A stretch of DNA of 64,000 nt from Adiantum capillus-veneris. Lineage: Eukaryota > Streptophyta > Polypodiopsida > Polypodiales > Pteridaceae. Both the position numbers and the translations under genes were made by a program. Location of the stretch: contig CM043948.1 in assembly GCA_014529385.2 (NCBI GenBank), forward strand, positions 82,135,760 through 82,199,759, written 5' to 3'. The stretch's first letter is position 1. Each line of letters starts with the position of its first letter. The notes under the pieces were generated by a model. That model was given only the letters and a program-made list of their open reading frames with translations, was not told where the DNA came from and did not search any database. This document shows positions 51,796 through 61,011 of this stretch, one piece after another.

Positions 51796-53540
51796 ATGTA
51801 GATTCCATCCTCGGAAGCTATTGAGTTGAAGCTCGTTCGTCGAGGTGGAAGAGCATTTGAGATGAATGTCCTTAGCCTTCTTCAGTCTTCACTGCAAAAT
51901 CAAACAACATTGGCATAGCAATTTCATTCTCATATAGAATTAAAAAGCATATGCAGTTGTAGGCAGACAATGTGATTGGTAACAGAATTTTAAACCATTT
52001 GTCAGCAATAAACATTAAATTGCAATATAATCAAATGCATAAACAGATGTAAAGGTAAAAAATTAAACAAGTATGGGGTCACTAATTTAACAATCGAAAG
52101 GCACTAGAGATCGACTATTAATACCATGGGTAAGCTTCTTAATTTTCTCTGGTCAATTAAGTTGTTAATCGCGAGAGCCAAGTATTTCATGTTCGAGGGC
52201 TGACTAGAGGCTATACCTAGAAGACCTTGTAGTTAAGCTACGATAAAAGGAATTTCTCATGAAATCATCGCCTGACTGATTATCTTTTCTTTGACCCCCC
52301 AAAGTCTTTTCATAGTGATTCAATTTTGATGTGTGTGCTTATTTTGTATGCCTTGGGTTTTTTGCTTTTCAAGGAAAAGCGCCCACACTGGGAACCTCTA
52401 GGGCTCTAGTACCATAGGCGATACATGTGAGTGAAGTACCAAATCAAGCCGAGGTTTCTCTTCCAGCTTAAGATATTACATTGTGGCACTTTGATTTTTT
52501 GTTTGTTCATTTTCAACATTTTAATTTTGTAACTTTGGGGGGTCATATAACACTGTTGCACCTCCCTAGGCTCATCACACTAGTAAACTTCCTAGGCTCA
52601 TCACACTAGTAAACTCCCTTTATAATACTTAAGCTAAAGGTCAATAGGGTCAAGCCCACTAGAAAGGCCTAGTACATTTCACACAATGCTGCCTAAATCG
52701 GATTAAGAACGTAAGTAACCATTGATTATTAGGAAGGCATTCCCCATGGTATTAAGAGAAGATTTGTAACACCTAGCTTGGTCAAACTAGCTTAGTCAGA
52801 CTGCTTGATTTTTAAACCTATACAAGTGATTATGACAAAAGATTACATTGAAATAAATGTTTGATACTAAGAAAATGCATTGAATATTATGCTACCAATC
52901 ACAATCAAAGCAGACAAGCATGGATGCAAAAAAGATAAGGGGCAATGCTAATGGACAAGAAACACCTGTTTGTGTTGATGGTCGCTCTTGATTTGAAAAG
53001 TGGATGAGAGAAAGATTCTATGAAGGTCCAAATCCTAACCACAGCAACACGTTCCTGTACGCACAAGGAAACACAAAGAATACCTGTAGGAGACACATCA
53101 GTGGGAAAAAGGAACTTTGCTAATCACTCAACTCTAAAACAGAAACACTCCTATCGTACTAATCCTACCTACCCTCCATCAGTCGAGTGATGAGGATCAA
53201 AGATGTTTCATGACATAGGTTTCTATTTTAGTGTACCGGATGTGAATGTGTAGGTCTAAGTCAATGTTTTAGTGTACCGGATGTGAATGTGTAGGTCCGG
53301 GTCAATGTTTTGACTTTTATTGTGCATACTTGTTTGCTAAGTGCTCTTGCTCTTTATTATTTTTGTTTCTTGTGAGTATAAGGCTTTATATATACATTCC
53401 CTAAGATTGGGAGATTGAGAGGTCAGGGAGGAAGGTTGAGAGGAGAATGAGTGAATGATGACTGTCAGCAAACACTCCCCCTTCTTTGGGTAGAGAGGAG
53501 AATGAGTTAATGATGACTGTTAGCAAACACTCCCCCCTTC
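51796..53540 (-). other. non-coding 3' part of the 9.0-kb element
   Basis: About 1.7 kb without coding match. It holds two small tandem duplications: a 41-bp unit around AGTGTACCGGATGTGAATGT at 53230 and 53271, and a 55-bp unit starting GAGAGGAGAATGAG at 53438 and 53493. Confidence 0.7.
53230..53310. repeat. 41-bp tandem duplication
   Basis: AGTGTACCGGATGTGAATGT then GTAGGTC and GTCAATGTTTT, two units 41 bp apart with a few changes. Confidence 0.9.
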
Positions 53541-53548
53541 TTTGGGTA
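53438..53548. repeat. 55-bp tandem duplication
   Basis: GAGAGGAGAATGAGT then AATGATGACTGT and CAAACACTCCCCC, two units 55 bp apart. Confidence 0.9.
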
Positions 53549-53550
53549 GA

Positions 53551-54050
53551 TCATACCGTTTGAAATAAGCTCGTCACCCTTTGAAACCAATCGTTCCAGT
53601 TGGTAATAGGTGAGGATTTTTGCCAGTAGTTTTCTCTTACCTTAGGTGCCTTGTCAAGTTGCAAGGGTGGTAAGGTACTCTCCCAGGATCGATCAGGTGA
53701 TTCTTGAACACTGGGAAGTGTGGATTCCTTTGTAGCTTTATGGAGGTACACTATTGTAGGTGGAGGCTGTGGAGAAGATTTCCTCTATGGATGCATTATA
53801 TGAGGAGCTAGAAGCTTCATGGGACTCCCCCCTTCCTAAGCTAGGTGGAACGTTCCTTCTTTGGTACCCAAACTAGCTCTAGAGTAGGTGCGTAGCATTC
53901 CGTGATTTTTTTTCTTTCCCCAATCGTCGATTCGTTTTAGATCTACGGGATTGGGCGCACATAGGTCAGGTGACAGGTAAGAACACAATCTACGTTTTGG
54001 TACCCAAATTTGATCATTTCCTTGATAGTAGCCTTGGGCTTCCAATAGTC
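53551..54050 (-). pseudogene. end of the coding region of the 9.0-kb element
   Basis: Minus-strand frames read PKATIKEMIKFGYQNVDCVL, WVPKRRLCSYLSPDL, LELVWVPKKE and finally SVQESPDRSWESTLPPLQLD, KAPKVRENYWQKSSPITNWN and DWFQRVTSLFQTV with a stop. Frames shift at least twice. No known domain. The WVPK tetrapeptide recurs here. Confidence 0.5.
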
Positions 54051-54726
54051 ATTTAGGAATCCAACGCCATGTTTCCTTACATTTCTTGGGGCGAGTGGGA
54101 CGTTTCTTACAAGGCCTTTTTTTTTTAGCACTGACTATGGTTGCTAAAGAAGCTTTAGGGACCCACTTGTATGTTTTCTTTGTTATATGAGGATGAGTCT
54201 TGTCAGAAGCTATATGCATTGCTTGTAGCATATTTAAGGGTACGTGCATTTCATCCCCCTCAGGTGTTACCCAGGTCGTCCCTCTGTTTCCCCAAGTGTC
54301 TACGGTTGCTGCTAGGTGGACCCAATCCACATTGTCCGACTCAGTCATCCTAGGTAGTACGTCCAAATAAGGAGAATCTTCCCCAACATCAGTGTCCACT
54401 TTACACGTGTAACAATACTGCCATGGGGCCGAGTGAACTGTGGTGTCCAATCTATGACCAATTATAAATCTGTTTCCTAGAGGATGTGCTTGACCAGTAA
54501 CAAGATCCACTCGAATGACAGAATCTTGGAACTGCAGGTAGACATGGTTTTTAGACCAGTCATGCACCATTTTTGCTTCCCTCATGAAAGGACGTCCTAA
54601 GATTATCTCCGATGCCATAGTGTGTTTGAAGAAATCCATAACAATGAAGGTAATCCTCATTTTATGTCCAAAGACCTTGATCTTGAGATCTTCTAGCATC
54701 CACATTAGGTTTAACAATAGACCCAT
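54049..54726 (-). CDS. protease C-terminal domain and linker of the 9.0-kb element
   Basis: 225 codons open on the minus strand. LKIKVFGHKMRITFIVMDFF, then ASEIILGRPFMREAKMVHDW, the ILGRP....A..D motif near the end of retroviral-type aspartic proteases, then SKNHVYLQFQDSVIRVDL. A linker of unknown function follows (HMPLNMLQ region near 54240), ending in a Lys/Arg-rich tail with KWVPK and WRWIPK. It overlaps the preceding frame by 65 bases, so a frameshift, programmed or mutational, lies between. Confidence 0.65.
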   Translation of the reverse strand: MGLLLNLMWMLEDLKIKVFGHKMRITFIVMDFFKHTMASEIILGRPFMREAKMVHDWSKNHVYLQFQDSVIRVDLVTGQAHPLGNRFIIGHRLDTTVHSAPWQYCYTCKVDTDVGEDSPYLDVLPRMTESDNVDWVHLAATVDTWGNRGTTWVTPEGDEMHVPLNMLQAMHIASDKTHPHITKKTYKWVPKASLATIVSAKKKRPCKKRPTRPKKCKETWRWIPK

Positions 54727-55948
54727 TGGCCATCTTCACTACTATGGTTGTGGTCGCAAGGTGAGGTCTTCCCATAGCTTCCCAGCAATTTTTAGTCACA
54801 ATGCTAACCCCAGTGCCACCATCAACGATTCCCTTTACAATTAATCCCTTAGTAGTGATTGGTATGGTCGCATTGGATTCATCACCCTCAAAGTATTGTC
54901 CCAACTTGTTAACATGTATTTCTATAACAAGGTTCTCATCTAGGTTGGGTTGTGGATCTAAGTGTTCCTCCTCTATTGGCATCTCCCCAGCTCCATCCAT
55001 CTGTGAAAATTGTGGTAGCCCAAACTTTAGTTCTCCATTGAGGAAGGCTCGAAGAGCTGAGACTAGCTCAGGGTCTTTATATAGTTTGGACATGATGGTG
55101 GTTCTAACTTCTGAAGACATGAAATCCATCAATTTGGCAATGTTTAACGGTACCTTTTGGACCTCAGTCCCTTGATGTGGGGAAGATGGGATCTCCATTT
55201 CTTCGATAGGATCAAGTAGTCCCTCTGTAAACATTCTTTCCATTAAGAAGTGAGTACGCCCACTTTCCCACGACTTTAAGTCACTTTCTTCTTGGATGAC
55301 ACTAGGTATGTCTAAGGGTCTATGGACTTGGTGAGGTTGTTGTTGCGTAGGGAACACGATGTCTGCAATCAGGATCTTCCTAGGTGATGGTTCTAGATCC
55401 CTTTGGGTATCTTCTACCAAACTCCTTAATTGCTTGACTCGCTCAATCTCCTCTGTAGGGTTTGGGTAAGTTCCTATCTTCTTTTTGGATCCTGGCCATT
55501 GTGGCTCATGAAGATCTTCCTTGTTGGTTTCTATGTTAGTGGTCGTTTTGGTCTCCATGGTTTCACCTGAATCAAAATCCTCTTCAACCTCATTCATATA
55601 TATGGGGTCGTCACCAGTCCCTACGTTGGTTTTTGAACTGGGGTCTGACTTCGCTGTTTTTTGCGATCTCTTCCTTCGTGTTTTCTTCTTTTTCTGAGAT
55701 TGGGCGATTGATGCCGTGTCTCTTTCCTCAAGAATATAATTTTGTTTTTGGAGCATCGATCGTGTGAGTACGTTTACTGGTACCACATGTGTACTTTGTG
55801 ATGGCTCCTCGGTAACTTCAATCAAATTTAATGGCGTGATCTTCGGTGCATTTGGATTATTTGGACATTGGGCAATCAAATGATCTATGCCACATCGATT
55901 ACACATGAGTATCGGCATTGTAGACGTGCTCGGTTGATTGGTTTGCAT
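54662..55948 (-). CDS. gag C-terminal part and protease active site of the 9.0-kb element
   Basis: 428 codons open on the minus strand. It contains the knuckle-like CNRCGIDHLIAQCP (CX2CX3HX4C) early on, then VNVLTRSMLQKQNYILEERD, a Lys/Arg patch (KKKKTRRKRSQK), a long acidic linker, and LIVKGIVDGGTGVSIVTKNC, where DGGTG replaces the usual DSGA/DTGA of aspartic proteases. The preceding frame (56018-56323) supplies CYECGGPHRVAECP. Gag coats the RNA and the protease would mature it. Confidence 0.7.
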   Translation of the reverse strand: MQTNQPSTSTMPILMCNRCGIDHLIAQCPNNPNAPKITPLNLIEVTEEPSQSTHVVPVNVLTRSMLQKQNYILEERDTASIAQSQKKKKTRRKRSQKTAKSDPSSKTNVGTGDDPIYMNEVEEDFDSGETMETKTTTNIETNKEDLHEPQWPGSKKKIGTYPNPTEEIERVKQLRSLVEDTQRDLEPSPRKILIADIVFPTQQQPHQVHRPLDIPSVIQEESDLKSWESGRTHFLMERMFTEGLLDPIEEMEIPSSPHQGTEVQKVPLNIAKLMDFMSSEVRTTIMSKLYKDPELVSALRAFLNGELKFGLPQFSQMDGAGEMPIEEEHLDPQPNLDENLVIEIHVNKLGQYFEGDESNATIPITTKGLIVKGIVDGGTGVSIVTKNCWEAMGRPHLATTTIVVKMANGSIVKPNVDARRSQDQGLWT

Positions 55949-56017
55949 TAGTGTGGCGTTCTTTTGTAGCCTAATAGGACACTCGGCTACACGATGTGGA
56001 CCTCCACACTCATAGCA

Positions 56018-56325
56018 TTAAAGAGGTGGTCTCTTAGCAGTGTAATTGATATTTTGGTCTCTTGCCGCAAGAGCAGCTACTTGATATACAGGTTTGACTT
56101 GTCCCCAATAGTCCTCCATGTAGTATTGTGGACTTTCTTCAAGCACATTCATCCCATAGGCAATATTAGGGTCTATATCTTCCTCACACCCTTCCAAGCA
56201 AGCAATAGATGACTCACAACCCACTTGATTCACATAAGTGATTCTCGGATGTGGTGGTTGCGGTCCTAGCACTGGAGGTGGTAAGGGTGTTGTTTGAACA
56301 ACATTTTGGGCCCTAGGGACCATGT
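56018..56325 (-). CDS. gag middle segment of the 9.0-kb element
   Basis: 101 codons open on the minus strand: TTPLPPPVLGPQPPHPRITY, EDIDPNIAYGMNVLEESPQY, YQVAALAARDQNINYTAKRP, then a TAA directly before CYECGGPHRVAECP. It lies between the knuckle region at 56500 and the next frame. Probably one gag frame with a single nonsense change here. Confidence 0.55.
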
Positions 56326-57429
56326 GTGTGCTATTTGTTCAAGAGGTGGGGCCGGCATCAATGTAGGCACTCGAGGTGTGTCTGTCCATGCTAAGGTTGG
56401 TCTATTGGCCATCGCACGCTTAAATACTATGCAATCCTTAGCTTGATGACCATACCTCCCACAGGCATTGCTGTTCCCATTGAATTTTACTCTAAAAGTA
56501 GGGCATTCACTGGTACTATGCGGTCCATAGCATACTGAGCCCCATTGTTGCTTCCTTCTTGGATACATATGATTGTTCTGCGGAGCACGATTGTCTCTAA
56601 GACTCTCTTGAATAGCCTTGGTGAGATATGCTAAAGTCATCTCAGATATCTTTGGCTCCTTAGCAATAGGCTTAAGGGTCATTGACTGATGCCCCGATGC
56701 TTGTGAGCTAATAGATTTAGACTCAACAGACACTCTTTCTCCTTGAATCATTAAATTATCCTCCAATTGGATCGCATTGGTGGTGACTGCTTCCCAAGTG
56801 GTGATACCTCTAATGACTAGACCATTGTAGATATCCTCATGTCGTAATCCCCTAATGAATCTATCAAGCAATTGGTTATTGTTGAAGCGCTCATTTGGAT
56901 TACATCGAGAATTCAAATGCTTCAAGCGACTTATAAAATCTCTCACCGACTCTCCTTCCTCTCGTTGGGCTTTCTAGAGTTGAGAGGCTACACCCCAAAG
57001 CACTCCCTCTCGTATGTATTCTTTGAAGAACAGTCTCCTAAGAGTAGGGTAAATCGTTTTTTCTTCCACCCTTAGGGTTCTATACCAATCCCCACCCTTT
57101 CCACTTAAGGTTAGGCTAAAAGCATTGCTCTTATGTAGGTCATTGTGTTCTCCTAGAGAATCACATATTTGTTCAAACACTTCGATATGCTTTCTCACAT
57201 CCCCGTCTCCACTAAATTTTTGTGTGAGCTTGGCTATTTGTACTGCCTTACTTCTAGGCTCTCTATCAGGCGTGTTACGCATATTCTTAGCAATAGATCG
57301 ACCAATAGCTTGAGCAAATGTTTCCAAGTCACCTAAGTGAGCAGGCACCGTGGGTGAAGGTGCTCCAGAGACTACATTGGAGTAGGTATTGGCATCCGGA
57401 TTGGCGCATAGGAAGCCCTTGAGTTCCAC
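56266..57429 (-). pseudogene. gag capsid domain and zinc-knuckle region of the 9.0-kb element
   Basis: In one frame from 57429: SKAVQIAKLTQKFSGDGDVR, KHIEVFEQICDSLGEHNDLH, SFSLTLSGKGGDWYRTL-like capsid text (Retrotrans_gag pattern), LRRLFFKEYIREGVLWG, one TAG at 56974-56976, then EEGESVRDFISRLKHLNSRC, LLDRFIRGLRHEDIYNGLVI. Two knuckle-like motifs follow: VCYGPHSTSECP and ACGRYGHQAKDC, each lacking the first Cys. Except for that single stop, the 388-codon frame is open. Confidence 0.75.
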
Positions 57430-58838
57430 GTTGGGTACGATGTTGTGCCATGTGGTGGTCCATAGTTCATATGTGTGGCCCTAGGCATAACAGACGTCGG
57501 ATGTGACATGCTAATGCTAGCCGGTATAGTCCCATGGAAATAAGAACTTGGGTTTTGTGGTTGTGGAGCATAGGTAGTTGAAACAATGGGAGGGGTAGGG
57601 ACTACATGAGTACGAGGACCCATGGGTGTATACGATTGGTACACACTTGTAGGTACTGTTGCAGGCATTGAGCTACCATGTAGTGGTGCTTTACTAACAA
57701 ATGAGGTCCATGGCGTGTTTCTTGGCATTCCCATCATTGGGGTAGGCATGGTAGCCGTGGTGTCATCAAGGGAAAGATGAGCTAGACTTGGAAAGGCAAA
57801 GCTATCACTTGTGGGCTCAGATTGCACCGAGACCCCTGGCGAAACAACATATGAAGGATCCATTGGACTTACCGAGGGAGTCTCCATTTGCGATAAGATC
57901 GGTTGTTTAGTCTTTCCTGTATCCAAGAATCTCATGAGACCCGTTGAAGGCATGTTGATCCCTCTGTTCTGTCTCTCTAACTCAATGACCCTATGGATGA
58001 CCTCACAAACTCTTTCTTGTTGATCCTCCACACTAGTACCGCCCATTGTGGATTGTAGGACATCTAACCAACCCACGTGATAGGTGTCACCTGTGTATAG
58101 GTCGGTCAGAGTTTTCGTTGGTAGTTCGTACTCCCAGTTCTCATTTAAGAACACTCCATCTAGGATTGAGGTGCTAGGGGTTTCCTTTGAGCTAGATGCA
58201 ATGTTGCTTTCTAGGGGTTTCCCTTTAGCGGTTGCTAAATCAGGAGCACTCGATTGCTCTCCTAGCAAAGATATTGACATAGGCCCTTTCGATTTTAACT
58301 CTCTTCGTTGCTTCGCCTTGAGTAAGCTCTCGACTTTCCTTTCCCTCGCTGCAAGGATATATCGCTCAACTTCTTGCACTTCGACAAGGCTTCTACCATC
58401 GGGTAATATGACCTCGGAGGGAAATAACTCTGAAGAGTCAGGAGGTGCAGTGAATGAAGTATTCACGTGCACATTCTCTAAGGGTATAGGGTCTATGTTG
58501 GTCATGAATGGAGAATTTACTTTCCCACCCCCCTCATTTACATCATTAGCTCCATGTTCGGAGCGAGTGGCTCTACTAAAGGTTTCCTTCAGGTGGCTAA
58601 GCACGCTCGGCACGGACCGTGGACCCATGGCATGCATGTCTTGGCTTGAGCTATCGAGATTAGGCATTGGGAAACCCCCCATGACGTCGTAGTCAGAGGA
58701 AGAGTTACTAGCCGCTATGTTCGGGTCGTGGTTTGTACTACCTTGGGTCCCCGCCGAGGGCCCGGAACCTAAAGTAGGTGGATATTGAGAACTCACGTAA
58801 GTCTCCGTCTCTAGCACACGACCAGAGCACACATGCAT
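57372..58838 (-). CDS. N-terminal ORF of the 9.0-kb element (unknown domain)
   Basis: 488 codons, the longest open frame in the window. It starts MHVCSGRVLETETYVSSQYP and lies about 0.8 kb inside the primer site, where gag translation should begin. It is Ser/Pro/Thr-rich, with SLVEVQEVERYILAARERKV and ESLLKAKQRRELKSKG as a likely helical basic segment near residues 150-190. It ends in a Met/Pro/Thr-rich tail. It overlaps the capsid frame by about 57 bases in a different frame. No known domain recognised. It may be the N-terminal part of gag with a frameshift between. Confidence 0.65.
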   Translation of the reverse strand: MHVCSGRVLETETYVSSQYPPTLGSGPSAGTQGSTNHDPNIAASNSSSDYDVMGGFPMPNLDSSSQDMHAMGPRSVPSVLSHLKETFSRATRSEHGANDVNEGGGKVNSPFMTNIDPIPLENVHVNTSFTAPPDSSELFPSEVILPDGRSLVEVQEVERYILAARERKVESLLKAKQRRELKSKGPMSISLLGEQSSAPDLATAKGKPLESNIASSSKETPSTSILDGVFLNENWEYELPTKTLTDLYTGDTYHVGWLDVLQSTMGGTSVEDQQERVCEVIHRVIELERQNRGINMPSTGLMRFLDTGKTKQPILSQMETPSVSPMDPSYVVSPGVSVQSEPTSDSFAFPSLAHLSLDDTTATMPTPMMGMPRNTPWTSFVSKAPLHGSSMPATVPTSVYQSYTPMGPRTHVVPTPPIVSTTYAPQPQNPSSYFHGTIPASISMSHPTSVMPRATHMNYGPPHGTTSYPTWNSRASYAPIRMPIPTPM

Positions 58839-59610
58839 GTGCCTTTGGCACCCTACAAGTGTCTGCGGCGAATAACCTCGAAGGTTAACCGCTTACCTTT
58901 TTCAAGCGTCCGTTTTCACTCGTGTTTTTTATGTTTTTATATTTTTTAAATGTTTTTTAATGTTTGATTTTCTTTATTAAAGTGTGTGATAACTCGAAAC
59001 GAGCGTATCACTTAGAGGGTCGCTGTGTGCTTTACAACACAATTTTCGGGCATCTGAAGTTCCGTTGGTTCTCAAAAAATCGATTTTTAGCTACGTGTGA
59101 AGCTAAAATTCGTAATTTTAAAAGGCGATTGAGGCCTAGGCCTGAGCGTGAGCTTGGGCTTGGGTATGGGAGATATTCTCGAACCCGGTCCTACCTTTAA
59201 TTTTTTTTTAATTTTTTATATAAAGGATAAGGTCGCTGCGGCCTGCGCGAGAGCACACACACACTCTATCTACCTACTCTTAACTAATACACCTACTGTT
59301 ACACACTAACACACTCTATTAACTCTCACAGATCTACTTCCTACTTACTGTACACAGAAAACTAACAACCTTAGTACACAGAGAATAAAGACAGTATCTT
59401 TGAAAACTCCATTAACAAAGAAAACTAACAACCTTAATACACAGAGAATAAACACAGTACCTTTGAAAACTCCATTAACAATAAAAATACATAGTACAAC
59501 ACCAAATCCTTCTTCTCAACACACACACACACTCCTTCCCTACCTTTCCTACAATTGAAATTGCACCACAAAAGAAGCACGGAGTGCCATTCAAGCTTAG
59601 TGTATGGCAT
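58839..59610 (-). other. 5' leader of the 9.0-kb element
   Basis: Non-coding. It contains a 64-bp tandem duplication (GAAAACTAACAACCTTA at 59356 and 59420, each with ACACAGAGAATAAA and TTTGAAAACTCCATTAACAA) and CA-rich text. It is AT-rich near 58910-58970. Confidence 0.65.
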
Positions 59611-59628
59611 TCCCTGGCAACGGCGCCA
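59611..59628 (-). promoter_or_regulatory. primer-binding site, tRNA-Asp type
   Basis: The minus strand reads TGGCGCCGTTGCCAGGGA four bases inside the 5' LTR. It is complementary to the 3' end of plant tRNA-Asp with one mismatch (A where the tRNA predicts G at position 14). Athila/Tat-type plant Ty3 elements use this primer. Confidence 0.9.
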
Positions 59629-59632
59629 AAAT

Positions 59633-60205
59633 TGTACGCGTATGTTGCACGTGTCAATGCAAGGAACTTGCCGATACACCGCATGCGAGCCACAAATGGC
59701 TCCAAGCACACAACAAGCCTAAACTAGTAAGCTCAAAGATGACGATGGTGTGTCACTCACCGCTCTACGCTTGCTTCGTGGAGGATTCCTCGCCACGAAG
59801 AAGAGGGGGACGCCGCTACGCCGCGCTCAACCGCCTCGCCGCCGTCGTGCCGTCACAATGCTCGATCGCACACATTCTCTCTCTCTCTCACGCATACACA
59901 CACACACAAGGAGATGAAGAAGAAGAAGATGGAGATGGAGCAAGAGCACTCTTCAATTGCACAAATGAGAGAATGAGTGAATTTTAGGTTTAGTTGACTT
60001 TTATATGAGCTCACCCCATTCACACTTGGACGCCCATGCTTAGCCAACTAATCCCTTGAATGTTCCAGTTAGAGTGCGCCTCTCATCGGCGATCACTCTT
60101 ACCCTTTTCCTATTGGACCGACAAGCCCGGTACCTGACTCTACCAAGTAAATAATACAACGTCCGTTGTAGGTGATAGGGTGTCCTTGAGTCGTGAGGGT
60201 TAACA
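59633..60205 (-). repeat. 5' LTR of the 9.0-kb element
   Basis: 573 bp. On the minus strand it starts TGTTAACCCTCACGACTC and ends CATACGCGTACA. Nearly identical to the 3' LTR. Confidence 0.95.
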
Positions 60206-60355
60206 CCTTGGTTTTGGAAGGAAACTTTGGCCAAAACCATTCAATTTTTATGGAGTGACCCTGCTTTTTGGGGTTTTTGCTAAAAACATATCCTTGCTTT
60301 TGGAAGGCAACTATGGCCAAAACCATTGAATTTTAATGGAGTGACCCAATTAGTA
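60206..60355. repeat. 86-bp tandem repeat at the insertion site of the 9.0-kb element
   Basis: TTTTGGAAGG with CCAAAACCATT and TATGGAGTGACCC occurs at 60212 and 60298. The unit end GCTAAAAACATATCCTTG also lies left of the element at 51189-51206. The element thus sits between repeat units. Confidence 0.85.
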
Positions 60356-60389
60356 AAATGATATCAAAGCAATTAATGAGAGCATACAT

Positions 60390-61011
60390 GAACCAGACCG
60401 CACCGTGATGCCCCAATATATTCATGACACTTACTGTATCGTCCAACGTATTTACAGTGCCCTTTTCATAAAAATAACTCCTATAAATTTTTTGTTTAAT
60501 GCCATGTCTCTATTGTATGTCCGCTTATCATCCATATAGTGATAAAGATAATAATTTTGGATTTAAATGATATAAAAAAGCACATTGCTTTTTGAAAATG
60601 CCAAAAAACACAAAAAGCTAAAAAAAGAAAAATTTTCTAAAATTAAACCACGACTTTACCTAGCTTGATAGAACTAGAAAACGGATCTACTTTTCATTGA
60701 AAATCATGAAAAATCTCAAAAAGTAGATTTTTATAAAATTGTATCTTAGCTTCTTTGGACCTTCTAGATTAAAGATCTAGCCCTACTTTTCACAAAAAAG
60801 AACCGAAAAACACAAAAAGCAAGAAAATGCAAATTTCCCAAAACTAAATCAAGTGCTCGTCTTACCTCCCAGAACATGAAACGGCCTTACTTTCCACTTT
60901 AAACCTCCCAATATTGCACAACAAGCATTTTAAGCCAAAAATAAAGTAACGTACATTAGAAATCTATTTTTCTTAAGTTTTAAAAGAGACCCAAGAATCG
61001 GGGATCTTACA
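60390..61011 (-). repeat. 3' LTR of a Ty3 element (family E), left end uncertain
   Basis: On the minus strand it starts TGTAAGATCCCCGATTCTTG after the purine tract GTGTGGGAGGA. The rest is AT-rich with repeated TTTTTGTGTTTTT-like phrases. The distal end was not fixed. Confidence 0.5.

Larger units (their letters stand above)
51207..60205 (-). mobile_element. 9.0-kb Ty3-like element with gag and protease only (TR-GAG/LARD type)
   Basis: 8,999 bp, bounded by a perfect 5-bp duplication CCTTG (51202-51206 and 60206-60210). LTRs are 51207-51781 and 59633-60205. There is a tRNA-Asp primer site inside the 5' LTR and a purine tract before the 3' LTR. Internal coding on the minus strand covers gag with several zinc-knuckle-like motifs and an aspartic protease (58838 to about 53540). 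No RT, RNase H or integrase motif was found in any frame, and 51782-53540 is non-coding. It is the best-preserved element in the window and presumably moved with enzymes of a related autonomous element. Confidence 0.9.

Noticed and set aside
51796-53540. Hidden pol gene in the 9.0-kb element
   Set aside because: No YxDD, RNase H, HHCC or DDE motif was seen on either strand. A profile search would be decisive.
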